A stretch of 64,000 bases of DNA from Allodiplogaster sudhausi (GCA_945643635.1 CALZFC010000045.1:202001-266000); one strand, 5' to 3'. Positions 21,824-34,295 are shown, counted from the stretch's first letter. Translations and numbers: made by a program. The notes: generated from the sequence alone by a model not told the origin.

Positions 21824-24616
21824 CTAAAAATAATTGTGATGTTGTGGTTGTTTGCCTCTTCTGTCGTAGAAATATCGAAAATCCGCGAAAGATTGCTTCC
21901 TGCCAAATTGGCTTTGATTTGCATACAAAAAAATTACAAATATTTAAAATTAAACAAATAAATAGTAACTAACGGTATCATGCATCAAAGACCAAAAAGT
22001 GAGCAGAACGCGCGTCGGTAGTCTTTGATCACGAACAGAACAACAAAGGCGTCGATGGCAGGAAAAAGCTGAGAGGCAATGAAAATTCAAGAAATGTATA
22101 TCAAGATTAACTTTCTGCTCTAAGAATTATTAATAATAATTAATTTTGATACATGTTTTGTTTTGTACCACATATATTAGGTTGGGATAGCAGAATGTTT
22201 TTGTAATAGTCCTGATAAAATCGCAAAAATCCGAAAACCTGAATGAGCGGAATAGCGTAGTCTGCAAAGTCGCCAATGTCGAGGGCGACGAGTGGCGCAG
22301 AGATTGTAGGCAGGCTAGGCACAGCGAGAAAAACGAACGGAACGAGCGTCTCAATTGACACAGGAGTTTATCACTTTAGTTTAAATTGTTTGTAAAGTTA
22401 TTAAAATGAGAAAAGTCACGTTCAAAATTTGATCTAATAAAAATATTCCATGATTTTTGGTCCTGTGATCTTTGGTCGAAATTTTTAGTTGGTGGTTGGC
22501 AATTATGCTCAAACATAATAAGAAACTCAAACAAAACAAAGGAAGAAACTCAAATGATTAAGAGGCGTTCAGAAAATTTCACTCTAATTGCAGTTTGTAG
22601 CCAGGCTGCTGGCTTCAGTCAGCTCGTTTCTCAGCCAAAATAGCTCAAAACAATTCTGCTAACTAAACAGGGTAGCTTTGTCACATTGTCAGATGTTTAT
22701 CATTTCGGTATATTTTGAAAAACGGTTTTTCCAGGGTTGTTCGCCGAAAAAATAATATAAAGCTTTATGAGGAAAACACAGCATGTCCTCATCACTTCGA
22801 TATTCCAGTTTGCAACCTCTGCCAAAAGACGAACCCGCATAAAAGTAGGAAAAACAACATACATAAGTAGCGAAAATCTTCGTTAAATAAGGCAAAATAT
22901 ATATAAGGGTTTTCTAAGTTTTGTTGCAAAGATAATTGGTCCAATAATCAGAAGACTTGATAAAAGACACCTTTAACGTTCACGAGATCCCTACTCTCCG
23001 CATTTCCACACCGTTCTTTTCTCTCCGCTGTCTCACCCTCTCTCACTCATACAAACTCTCACTGTCTCTCCCTCTCTCTCTCGTTCTCTCTACCTGAATA
23101 CAAAGTGTGACGAAAAGTTGTCGCTGCACGAATCGCGTCCTGGCGGAGATGGTGGCATGCCTGAACTCGTGGAGAATGAGGCCGAAGCAGACGAAGATCA
23201 CGGAGAAGATGACTGTCATCATGAACGAGCACACAAAGAACACCAGTATATGCTGCAGATTCAGCTTTCCTGCAGCGTCCTGCAAGTGCAAAAATTCAAA
23301 ATGTTGAAATAAAAAAATTATAATAGGCTGTTTTTTATACTTGCAGGAACCTTTCAGTTTCATTTAATCTGCAACTCAAATGGTGGAAATCTGTCGCCTT
23401 GTTTATCCGACACCGACGCGAGCGTTCAGAGCAGCACGAATTAGTGCAATTCTCATGTGCAAAAGTAGACTTATATATTTGTGCGTAATTTTCAATCGTT
23501 CGTAAATATTGTTTTCTAAGAGTCGCACTAGTAAAATTAACAAAGATATGTGTTGTGATAAAGAAACTACTCTGACCACGTAGACGGCTGCCATGATACC
23601 AGAGTCGCCAAATGGAATACCGTACTTCTGAAGGAAGGCCGCTTCCATGCTCTCCAACCCAGTAGCATCGGTCTTCAGGAAGAAGTAGCAGGAGCCAAAC
23701 CATATCAGAATCTTGGCAGAAAAAAAAGAGAAAACATGATTTTGAAAAATAAAAGCATATGCCCGTCCGTAATAACTTAATTGTTGGAATATATGTACAT
23801 AAATTTATAAGTGAAAGGTTCTTTTTCGCAAAGTGATCACCGATGAGAAGTAGATCAGTGTCATAAGAGCAATAAACCATTTGCGTCCAAAGAGGCTGAG
23901 GTGACGAGGACTAAATATGGTGGCATAATGATTTTAAATTTGAATTTTCAAATAATGCTATAAGTGCGTGGTTCGAGACCTTTTCAGAGCGAGTAGACGA
24001 TATATAAAATGAAAAGCGAGTAATGCGAACGTTCCAGAAAAAGAAGCTCCGTAAAAGGTAGACGAGGCCTACAACAGAAAGAAAATATGTACATACATAA
24101 GTCTGCATGTTGAACCCTATTTATGGTTGAGTGACAAAGTGTTTTTGAATCCTAATAATAGTTTAATTATTGCTACACTTACGACGTTCCGTGCTATTCC
24201 CGTCGTTACAACGAGAAAGATATCGGGCCAAGCTTTTCTGCAGCAGACCGCCGTAATTCACTTCCATAATTTTTTTATGCAAAACTTCGTGAACCATCAA
24301 TTACAAATTTGTCTCTGTTCTAGAAATGACGGCATACCGGCTGCAAAAGTACGTGAAGCGTGGCGAAGAAAAGATCGTGAATGGAGAAGAGGAGGAGTAG
24401 ATATTTGTACTTGCCGAAACGCACTTTCGATCGACTCACAATTAGCAGGATCAACACAATATTTGCAGCCGCTGAGATTGCTGAAATTATTTTAAAAATA
24501 TACTATGTATATACATATTTAAAACAAAATTCTCTGGCATGTTCACTTGTATTCTCTGTTCAACTGACAGAAAAAGACGATGTCAAAGACGGCAAGGAAC
24601 TCAATGTGAAATTCCA
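21824..24616 (-). pseudogene. Str-type chemoreceptor with frameshift and nonsense
   Basis: Ten minus-strand exons are in place: 24569-24616, 24338-24480, 24183-24237, 23980-24068, 23841-23910, 23577-23711, 23094-23279, 22239-22349, 21974-22068 and 21824-21899. Exon 3 is 55 nt instead of 60; a 5-nt deletion (near TCGGGCCAAG) shifts the frame before MATTGIARN. Exon 9 also has TGA at 21985-21987 where the intact paralogue at 34.2 kb has TGG, which would remove the last exon even without the frameshift. Other exons remain open and very similar to the working copies, so loss is recent. Otherwise it would encode the same kind of sensory receptor. Confidence 0.85.
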
Positions 24617-24679
24617 TATCTGTTAAGTTGACAATCAGCCAGTCAAAAATGTGTCGTCGAGGAAGCGAGCCTGTGAAAA

Positions 24680-26900
24680 TGAATGAATATCGTGGCTACT
24701 TTACCTTTGCTACAATATTTGCAAAGTGAGCGCATCATTAGTTTTGCAGATCCCGCAAAGAAGATCGCAATCTACAAATCACGCACGTGAATAAGTGGTA
24801 TATATATAATGTCTTCGTATAATTATTAGTTTTATTTTTTGAGACCACAGATAAGCACAGATGGAGCAGAAAGCATACATATGTATGTATGTGACACTTA
24901 ACCTGTCTCAAGTTCTTCTATTGTCTCGCTTTTCTCTCTGAATCGCCCATCCCTTGCAATTAGTGAAAATGGGTTGCTAGGGGGCAGGACGATCATGATC
25001 TCTGCAGAGACTGCCTCTTCATCCTACCCGTTGACACTCCTTGTTTGGATTTGAGGACGCACCAGGCGCATCGACAGAGACGTTTTCTACCGTATTTAAA
25101 AAGACAAACACTAATTCTAGCTGATTTTCATTAAGGGGATCGATCTTTTAGGTCAATCTTGATTATATGGGCATATAAATGATGAAGTTATTTTTTCGTC
25201 GAATACTTCATTTAATTGCGAAATGAATGTATGTACGCATTATACTTACGAACTTTAGCCAGATTACCAATAGTGAACTTAATATTTATCTCCTAAAAGG
25301 ATGAAAATTGACTGTACAAAAACACTCTCTATTTTTTTCTATGAATTCCATGAATACTTATTTATTAAGTTATTTACATCAAAAATTATATGATGTGACA
25401 ACACATAGAAGAAAATTGGACCGAATATCAAGGACATAACATTAGAAGTAAACGAAATCCAAATGTACTTTACGTAATAGCTGGCCATCTCAAATGTATA
25501 ACGCACAGTATTATGTGTTTTCTCGTTCACAAGTTTAACTAAACTGCACACAAGAATGGCAAAGATTGGCCAATTGAACCTCTAGCTAGTTCAAGTAGTG
25601 TCTATGTACAGTCTGCATGGTGCCGAAGTCACCGGTAATATTATTTCGTGTGAACGGAACCTAGCAAGACGGTAAAAATTTTATATAAAAATATATTCGT
25701 AAAAAAAAACCTTTAAACACTTACATGCGTCAAACGCAAAAGTTTACATAAATATATTGACATTAACTTGCGCATTCCAGTGTGATCTTCTGCATAACAA
25801 AACTGAGCTAGACAAGGGAAGAATTCCACTCCAACGAGCAACAACAACTCTAATTCCTACTAGGCGAGAGAATCTCGGGAGTTGAACGATTCTATGACGA
25901 CATCAAGAATGCTCACGACTTCCTTGTTTCTCCACCTGTACAGTCCCTTAAAATGTTTGAAGGTGAAAGTCCATTTTTTTTTCTATGACATTCTGATGTT
26001 GCAAGAGAACAAGGAACTCTATAAAAATACCGTTATAATAAATCAAAAATCAATAATGAGACTGAAGCACTGAATCTGAGAGATCAGAAGTATCGGAACC
26101 GAATGCCGTTTAGAATTGTATTGTCTAGAGTACCATTTCAATGCTATTCCTTTCGTCCATCAAATGATTCACCGCATCTGTTTTGATTAATTTGCTCGCC
26201 TTTTCTGCAGGTAACTCTTTTTTGCATGCAAGATTTGGGATGTGTATTTTTAGAATCATATTCAACTTATTTGATAATATATAGTCTTTATTGGTACATT
26301 TCACACAAAAAAATCGAACGACATGCTCATTTATATACATAGTTTCTTTAAACGCAGCTCAAAACTGAGCTCAAATCATCTTCTATTGGCCGAAAATTAT
26401 ACAAACCTTTCTTTTAGAGAATGTGTTAAATTATACAAACCTTTCTTTTAGAGAATAATCTCATTAGAGAAATTATTCAACAATTGCATATCTTTAAAAA
26501 GTGCCGTGCAAGAATAAAAAATCTTTACACAAATTCATACTTAAATTTATGAATCCTGCGACAGCGGCAGATTTACATAATCGATACATCGAAAAGCCGT
26601 TGTAGTCACCAAGACAACGGCTTGATCATCATATGCATATTTTCTAATGAAAAAGTCAAATTAAATCATGGCGCCAAAACGGCAGCAAATTTGATATAAT
26701 AAAATTTCGAGAGTCCTGCACATAAAATGAATAATTTTTTTCAATGAGCGAAATCTTATATAATCCTTTTAAATATCACGTGAAGTAAGCGTGAGCAAAG
26801 TGCTTGAATCCACAGCTAAAGAAATTTATGCTTTCTGATCAGTTAATTTAAACGCTTTAGACTGCATCATAATAGCTCGTCAAATGCGTCAAGGGATCAA
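24680..26900. other. Receptor spacer
   Basis: No exons recognised. Holds a spacer-block copy at 25789-25883, a short perfect hairpin at 26593-26622 (AAGCCGTTGT and its complement), and a local duplication of TTATACAAACCTTTCTTTTA near 26390-26450. Confidence 0.6.
25789..25883 (+). repeat. Receptor-spacer block, copy 4
   Basis: CATAACAAAACTGAGCTAG with a CAACAACAACTCTAATTC run. About 20 nt between the CTACTAG and AATCTCGG parts are missing compared with 14163-14275. This is the closest relative of the inverted copy at 8205-8545. Confidence 0.65.
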
Positions 26901-26901
26901 G

Positions 26902-29349
26902 TTAAAAATAATTGTCGTAGAAATGTCGAAAATCCGAGAAAGATTGCTTCCTGCCAAAATGGTTTTGATTAGCAGACAAAAAGAAGTAAGGATAAATACA
27001 TTAAATAAATAGCAAGATATAATAGAGTTAAAAAAAAATCAATATGTTAAAAGCTTTCAAAGAGAGCTTACGGTATCATCCGGCAGCCAAAAAGTGAGCA
27101 GAACGCGCGTCGGTAGTCTTTGATCACGAACAGAACGACAAAGGCGTCTATGGCGGGATAAAGCTGAGAGTCGACGAAAATGTATGAAATCTATATTTAA
27201 AGATTAACTGTCTACTCTAAGAAATATAATAATAATAATGAATTTCGTTATAGGTAGGTATTTTTTTTGTACAACATTTATTACTGAAACCAGTGGTGCT
27301 ATTAATCTAGGAAGAAAATCCTGATGGTCTTGATGAAATAGCAAAAACAAAAACCTGAATGAGCGTGATAGCGTAGTCTCCAAAGTCGCCAAGGTTGAGG
27401 GCGGCGAGTGGAGAGGCGATTGTGAGCAAGCAAGGCACGGAGAGAAAATTGAATGGAACGAGCGTCTCAATGGACACCGAAGTTTATCTATTTATTTTGA
27501 ATTTTTGTCAAGTTAAAAAATGCGAATAGTCACGTTCGTAATGTGATTTGATAAAAGGTCCCATGATTTTTGGTCTTGCACAATTGTGCAAATAAAAATG
27601 CCGCCTTCTTAGCTTCTGGCACCGCTTGAATTGTACCCCTAGAAACTTACAGTCTGCCAGAAGACAAATTCGTTTAAAAGTTAGGAAATGTATATTACAG
27701 AGAACCCTCGAAAAAAACCGAAAAAAAATAGATAAAAAGGTTCAAGATTTTTGGCCCACTGATAATTGGTCCAAAAACTAGGATATGTACTTGGTAAAAG
27801 ACACCGTTTTCTTTCACGAGATCCCGCCACTCCCTCTCTCACTACCCTGTGCATTTACACACTCCCTTCTTTTCTCTCGTTCCCTCCGCTCTCTCTCTCT
27901 CATTCTCTCTACCTGAATACAAAGTGTGAGGAAAAGCTGTCGCTGCACGAATCGCGTCCTGGCGGAGATGCTGGCATGCCTGAACACGTGGAGAATGAGG
28001 CCGAAGCAGCCGAAGATCACGGAGAAATTGACAGTCATCAGGAGCAAACACATCAGGAACACCAGGACATTTTGCAGATTCAAATTTCCCACAGCGTCCT
28101 GAAAGTGCCAAGACTAACAACATTCAAATTAAACAGTAATAATATAATGTTTTTTTCTGAATAACAGTAACCTTACAGTTTTCTTTGAACATCCTAAATC
28201 CTGTAAATTTGGTGCCTTGTTTTTCAGGCTCCGTCGTGAGCGTAAAGACTTCGCACGAGTAAAATTACAAAGATTTGTATTGCGTTAAAGTAATTACACT
28301 GACCACATAGACGGCTGCCATGATACCAGCGTCGCCAAATGGAATACAGTACTTCTGATGGAAGGCCTTTTCTATGGCCCCCAACTCAGTAGCATTGGTC
28401 TTCAGGAAGAAGTAGCAGGTGCCAAACCATATCAGCATCTTTGCAGAATAGGAGAAGATAAAAATGCACATCCGTAATTACTTATTATTGAAAATATTAA
28501 GGGTCTTCTTCACAAAATGATCACCTCTGAGAAGTAGATCAGCGCCATAAGAGCAATGAACCATTTGTGTCCAAAGAGGCTGAGATGACGAGGACTAAAT
28601 ATGATGGCATATTTTAATTTAATTTTCCCATTTTTTTAAATAAGAAATGAGGAATTTATTCTTTTTATCTGGATTGAAAATAAAAATTAATGGGCGAACT
28701 ATAAGTGCGTGCTTCGAGACCTCTTCAGAGCGAGTAGACGATAGATAAAATGAAAAGCGAGTAATAAGAACGTTCCAGAAAAAGATGCGCCGTAAAAGGA
28801 CGACGAGGCCTGAAACAGAAAGAAACGAGAATGTTTCTGTATTTTGACACTCCATTCACGGTTTGAGTGTCAAAAGTGTGATTCAATCCTAATAATAGCT
28901 CAACGATAAAGGATCTACACTTACAACATTCCGTGCAATTCCTGTCGTTGCCATGACAGATATGTAGCCTCGAGTCAACATTTTCTGGAATAGCTTTACT
29001 TCCGTAATTCTTTGTGTGAAGAGTAAGTGAATCATCAATGTCAAACTTGTCTGGCGTCATAGACATGTTGTCGTACCGGCTTAAAAAGTACGTGAAGCGT
29101 GGCGAAGAAGAGATCATGAATGGAAAAGAGAAGGAGTAGATACTTGTACTTGCCAAAGCGCACATTCGATCGATTTAGAATTAGCAGGATCAAAACAATA
29201 TTTGCGACCGCTGATATTGCTGAAAAATAATAGAATATAAATATTTAGATCAAAATTCGTGCCCTCTTTTATTTTCACTTGTAATTTCGCTTTAACTAAC
29301 AGAAAATGACGTTGTCAAAGACGGCAAGAAACGTGATATGGAATTCCAT
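26902..29349 (-). CDS. Str-superfamily chemoreceptor with transposon at its ATG
   Basis: Ten minus-strand exons: 29301-29349, 29077-29219, 28925-28984, 28721-28809, 28525-28594, 28304-28438, 27913-28098, 27355-27465, 27072-27163 and 26902-26950. They sum to 984 nt, 327 aa, no internal stop. Motifs match the family: MEFHITFLAVF, RFGKYKYLLLLFSIHDL, LLLAFHFIYRLLAL, SARTRFVQRQLFLTLCIQ, PAIDAFVVLFVIKDYRRA and the tail KQSFSDFRHFYDNYF. A 2.63-kb element (29351-31978) inserted into the TA that overlaps the start codon. The TA duplication rebuilt the ATG, so the coding sequence is whole but its native leader and promoter are now 2.6 kb upstream (31981-32024). Whether it is still expressed, silenced or driven from the element is unknown. 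Confidence 0.85.
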
Positions 29350-29708
29350 ACACACAGCGCAGAAAGTATAATACTTTAACCCTCTGGCGGGAAAGTTCGT
29401 TTTTAAGTACGCAGAAAACGTACTTTAAAAACGACAGAAACGAACTTTCAGCCGGAAAGCGAACTCGCCGGCCATAAGTTCGTTCTATCCACACTTTGGA
29501 GTATTCGAATATTCGAATTCATGTACGTCAAGTGTGAGTGACTTACATGTGAGTCACTCACACTTTATCTCTTTCTCTCTCTCTCTCTCGCTGTCTCTCT
29601 CTCTGTTTCTGTGCCTCTCTCTCTCACTCTCTCTTTATTTCCGTCTATCTGTCCTCTCTGTCTCACTATCTGCCTGTTCATCTCTCTCTCTCTCTTTTTC
29701 TGTATGTC

Positions 29709-29744
<36 letters not shown>

Positions 29745-29819
29745 ATATTTTAAGAAAGAGAGGTAAGAGTCTCATATTTTAAGAAAGAGAGGTTTCTCGG
29801 GTTGGCCCCGGAGAAACAG

Positions 29820-30262
29820 GCTCTTCGAAATCGGTCTCTTCATCTGTGCCAAGTTGGCTAAGTGCCAAAAGTCTTTTGTTTTACTGCTTGAATGGATACA
29901 TAATATTACAAAATTGAACAAAGAGTAAGAGGAGAGTGGGAGAGACAGCATAGAACAGTCTCTCCCTCTTTCTCTGCCTCCCAATTCTCTCCCTTTCTCT
30001 TTAAAGTGAATAATGTTCGTGACGTCAGGCATTGGCCGTGTGGCAAAAGTCGGATCCCTCGCTTTCGTGCGTGTAATGAAACCGCTCAACTTTACTTATC
30101 CGCATCTCTCTGTACCTCATTAGAACCGCCTTTCTGTGTAGAACCTAACGACATAGAGAGAGAGTGACCTTTCCGTCTCTTTATAGCGTTCACAGCAAAA
30201 GAAACACAAAAACTCACAAATCTCACAAACAGTCGTTTCTACGCTCAATTATCAATCGATAT

Positions 30263-30299
<37 letters not shown>

Positions 30300-30492
30300 T
30301 TCGCTCCCTCGCTCCCTCTCTCCTTCTCTCCCTCCATCTCTCTCCCTCCCTCTCTCTCTCTCTTTGTCTCTCTGTCTCTGCCTCTCTCTCATTCTAATAA
30401 CAGTTTCATGTACCAGGACAGCTCTCTCGCTGTTGATGTGAACATTACAAAGAGACCGAAATTACATAAGCACATATACAGGCATGTACCTG

Positions 30493-30535
<43 letters not shown>

Positions 30536-30631
30536 GGGAGAGAGAGAGAGGAGAGAGAGAGAGGAGAGAGAGAGAAGAAAGGGAGAGAGGGAAAGAAACA
30601 AGAATGAAAGAAAGAAAGAAAGAAAGAATGA

Positions 30632-30663
<32 letters not shown>

Positions 30664-31110
30664 AGGAAAGAAAGAGAGGGAGAGAACAGGAGAAAGCATG
30701 TACAACTCAATTAATCTGTTTGACACGCTGCCAGGATTTGTGAGTTTTGTGTTTCTTTTGCTGTTAATACTATAAAGAGACCGAAAAGTGACTCTCTCTC
30801 TATGTTATTACATTCTGCCCAGAAAGGCGGTTGTAATGAGGTACAGAGAGATATGTATAAGTCACGTTGAGCGTTTTTATTACACTTACAAGTTTGCGCA
30901 CAGAGCGAGGCACACGGCCAACTCCTGACATCACGAACAGTGTTCACATATATGTTCTCAGACCTCGGATGAGGTTTAGAATTACTTTTATACAACATTA
31001 AATAGCTCAAAAGAACCGCCTTTTTCTGTAGAATAATGTAGGATAGAGAGAGACGCAACATAAGTCACGTTGAGCAGTAAAACTCTCGAAAAAACCTTTT
31101 GGCTCTTAGC
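29820..31110. repeat. Inverted repeat with CT/GA centre
   Basis: Left-arm stretches such as TCTTCATCTGTGCC, GGCATTGGCCGTGTGGC and AACCGCCTTTCTGTGTAGAA recur inverted on the right near 31120, 30910 and 30820 respectively. The centre is a CT tract (30262-30390) facing a GA tract (30495-30690). Serine/leucine or arginine/glutamate-rich frames here are composition artefacts. Confidence 0.75.
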
Positions 31111-31246
31111 CAAATTGGCACAGATGAAGAGACCGAGTTTGTAGAGTTCTCTCTCTCTCTTTTACTCTGTCTCTTTACTCTTTCTGTCTCTCGCTCTCTC
31201 CATTCTCTTCTCAACGTTCTCTATTTGCACCGCCCTACGATATGTT

Positions 31247-31513
31247 CAAGTGAATAAACATATCGTTTCGTAGGAATAAATATGCGATTTTGATGTTATC
31301 CTATATAACCTAAAGCGCATTTGTCCTTTACTCTTATAATTTTTAATTAAAAGAACTTCAAACAATCCAGCCACTGGTTTTGCTAAACCTATCTATTATT
31401 TCTCAATGTTGAGGTTCAAATTGTGAGGCTTCCAGCACTTCGAAAACTAAACACTGACTACCCACCCTTTTGATTTTTTCATGATCCTCTCGCTAAATTT
31501 GTCTTGCTACCAA

Positions 31514-31557
<44 letters not shown>

Positions 31558-31836
31558 GTCTTTCATTCTTTTTTTTTCGAAACATTCAATGTTAAGAAAG
31601 TCGGAAGCCATTTTGTATTCGTCATAAATTTGAAGTATGTATGTATGTAGCTTAACAAATTAAGCGACAATATCAATTTTCTACAACAAAAACCCAGCCT
31701 AAATCCATTCAAACACAGAAATTTCAGCAAATAAATGCTCCTGGAAGCTCATAAGCCTCGTTGCTCTCCTTCTTTGCCTCGTATGTCTTTAGAAGGTCGA
31801 AAATCCGAGAAAGATTGCTTCCTGACAAAATGGCTA
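31247..31836 (-). repeat. Copied receptor 3' segment inside the element
   Basis: Almost identical to 33707-34295, including a complete copy of the last exon of the receptor at 34208-37235 (KQSFSDFRPSKDIRGKEG) and its downstream flank. It starts CAAGTGAATAAACATATCG and ends at ACAAAATGGCTA. The next 55 nt (31835-31889) match 37993-38047 instead. So the element carries two pieces found around the neighbouring receptor. Confidence 0.85.
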
Positions 31837-31980
31837 GACATTGCAGAAGAGAGTTTTTGCAGTTCCGTCATAGGAGAATGCTAATGCAAACCAGGTCAGT
31901 CAGTTTTTCAACTTTTGCAGCTTTTGTTCTCAAGTGCGTTTTCCGAGTGCGGGCAATGCGAACTTCCTGCGCTGTGTGTA

Positions 31981-32024
31981 TCTGAGAAGTCGAGATAGTC
32001 AGAAAAGTATGTCGAGGAAGAGGG
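31981..32024 (-). other. Stranded 5' leader of the receptor at 26.9-29.3 kb
   Basis: Equals the segment between the upstream splice acceptor and the ATG in the sister genes, preceded by the acceptor TTTTCACCAAG. Before the insertion it was contiguous with 29349. Confidence 0.75.
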
Positions 32025-32034
32025 CTTGGTGAAA

Positions 32035-33387
32035 ATAAATGAACTTTATTTGACAATATTCGCAAAGTTAGTAAATCAATCGTAGTTGGCTAGGCGGATA
32101 CATCTATGAATGTATGTATGTATATATATACATAAGTAAGGGAAGTAAGCCTACGCCGTTCCTTATCCACTTTGACCGCGCAACATAAACGCATTGACTA
32201 TAATTAATTGTGAAAAGGATGTATGCACTAAACTTTTGAAATTTATCAAGATGCGCGTACCAACAGTTAACTTAATACTTAGCTACTTAAAGGATGAAAA
32301 TTTGCAATAACAAAAATGCGTCTTTATTTTCCCTTTAAGTAACTTATTTGTTTATTTATTAACATATAAATGACGTAATGCCTAACAAAATAGAGATATA
32401 CAAGAGAGGAGATTTCAAGGAACAACAAAAACTCGAATTCCCACTAGATTCAACCCTTAATGACGAAAAAGTTTTAATATATTAAAAAAAATTAAATTCA
32501 TTTTACACATTCATGCGTCACACGCCAAAGTTTGTACAAATTCACGTTCTTTTCCTTATTGGGGTAGGATCTACTGCATAACCAAACAGAGCTAGACATG
32601 AAATAATTCCACTCCAACGAGGAACAACAACTGTAATTCCCACGAGGTTCAATCTGAAAAGAGAAGAGAATCTCGGAAGTTATTCGATGTATGGACAATT
32701 CAACAATGCTCAGTACTTCCTTGTTTCCCCACCTGTACAGCTACCAAATTATTCCTTTTTCGGAAAGGTGTTCAATGGATTTGCTCGCCTTTTCCACAGG
32801 TAACTCTTTTTTAAAGGGAGCCAGAAGAAGTATAAGTTCAATAAGGTTCATTCAATTGATCGGAGAGACACAATGGGCAACACAAATCGAGAGGCGAATA
32901 GAATTAAGGTGAAGCTTGCATTTACTCCAACAACCTTTCGACACCATAAACTCGGATGAGAAATTGGCTTACACTATTTCTAGCATTGGAATTCGAACAA
33001 TAGTAAGATGTTATAATAGATGACGCATTTGTCCTTGACAAAACGGATCAGGGAATCTAGTCAACAAAGTGCCGGAAATTTTTTAATCTTCATCCTCCGG
33101 CATAGAGTCCAAAGTGCACTTCAATACATACTTCTATAGTAGGCAATCTACATAACTCGTAGCGAAATTATTATGGATTTTGCGACTTCATTTTGCTTTT
33201 ACTTCCTGTTCATATTGGAATCGGCATAATTGCGCATTTGAGAAAAAAAAATTCGAAAATCTCGATGTGAGTTCAAGTGGTGTGTTGGCGCAGTAAACAA
33301 CCACGAGGCATCTATGTAGATGTATCAGCGGTGACCGCGATGTCAGAAACCATCAGAAATCGGCGCGATTACGGAGAGCTTTATCAG
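32035..33387. other. Receptor spacer
   Basis: Holds a spacer-block copy at 32570-32681 and sequence related to 1180-1990. No receptor exon seen. Confidence 0.55.
32570..32681 (+). repeat. Receptor-spacer block, copy 5
   Basis: CATAACCAAACAGAGCTAG, a CAACAACTGTAATTCC stretch and AGAGAATCTCGGAAGTT. Lies between the receptors at 26.9 and 34.2 kb. Confidence 0.65.
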
Positions 33388-33590
33388 AAGCAGAGGCTGT
33401 GAGCTTCACGACAGACGAAGCCGACAATTTATCGATCGTCTACTCGATAAAGAGTCTCGCGAACGTGGCAGGCAACAAGCTGAGCATCATCCAGCACTGG
33501 TCACAGATTCAGAGGAGTCTTTCCAAATTCGACAACATCATCGAATGGGCAGACGATGCCATGAAGGAGCAGCAGCGAGTGAAAAAATAA
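33388..33590 (+). other. Orphan terminal-exon-like ORF, unidentified
   Basis: Follows a good acceptor (CTTTATCAG, ending 33387) and is open to TAA at 33588-33590. Translation includes EAEAVSFTTDEADNLSIVYS, KSLANVAGNKLSIIQHWSQI and SKFDNIIEWADDAMKEQQRV. It is an acidic/basic amphipathic sequence likely to form helices, possibly coiled coil. Codon use is balanced and gene-like compared with the surrounding spacer. The related spacer near 1.8-1.99 kb does not keep this frame. I cannot identify an upstream exon or a family. Confidence 0.35.
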
Positions 33591-33706
33591 TAGAAAAACC
33601 ATGTGTGAACAACTTGCATAAATTTGTTTTCTCTTCATTTTCGACATTAACAGAAGTGTAGAAAACTAACTTTATTTACAACATTTTACCGAGCGTTGTG
33701 TGCTTG

Positions 33707-34295
33707 CAAGTGAATAAACATATCGTTTCGTAGGAATAAATATGCGATTTTGATGTTATCCTATATAACCTAAAGCGCATTTGTCCTTTACTCTTATAAT
33801 TTTAAATTAAAAGAACTTCAAACAATCCAGCCACTGGTTTTGCTAAACCTATCTATTATTTCTCAATGTTGAGGTTCAAATTGTGAGGCTTCCAGCACTT
33901 CGAAAACTAAACACTGACTACCCACCCTTTTGATTTTTTCATGATCCTCTCGCTAACTTTGTCTTGCTACCAACTCTCTCTCTCTTTCTCTCTCTCTCTC
34001 TCACACACACACTCACAGTCTTTCATTCTTTTTTTTCGAAACATTCAATGTTAAGAAAGTCGGAAGCCATTTTGTATTCGTCATAACTTTGAAGTATGTA
34101 TGTATGTAGCTTAACAAATTAAGCGACAATATCAATTTTCTACAAAAAAAACCCAGCCTAAATCAATTCAAACACAGAAATTTCAGCAAATAAATGCTCC
34201 TGGAAGCTCATAAGCCTCGTTGCTCTCCTTCTTTGCCTCGTATGTCGTTAGAAGGTCGAAAATCCGAGAAAGATTGCTTCCTGACAAAATGGCTA
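33707..34295. repeat. Source copy of the 590-bp duplicated segment
   Basis: Covers the last exon (34208-34280) of the receptor at 34208-37235 and about 500 bp downstream, including a CT tract, a CA-rich stretch and an ATGT run. The partner copy lies inside the transposon at 31247-31836. Only here is the exon attached to a full receptor gene, so this is probably the donor. Confidence 0.8.

Larger units (their letters stand above)
29351..31978. mobile_element. 2.63-kb TA-flanked element with palindromic core
   Basis: Ends are inverted repeats CACACAGCGCAGAAAGT / CACACAGCGCAGGAAGT, flanked by TA at 29349-29350 and 31979-31980. Uninterrupted paralogues read CCATATCTGAG across this point, so the boundaries are exact. 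Inside are a left hairpin (29390-29470), long CT and GA tracts, an imperfect inverted repeat of about 400 bp (29820-30250 against 30710-31110), and near the right end a 590-bp segment also found at 33707-34295. No transposase is visible, so it is non-autonomous. TA duplication fits Tc1/mariner-type or related transposases, but the CACACAGCG terminus is not one I can assign. Confidence 0.85.

Noticed and set aside
30261..30743. 160-codon frame on the plus strand and 70-93-codon frames on the minus strand
   Set aside because: Products of facing CT and GA microsatellites inside the transposon core.
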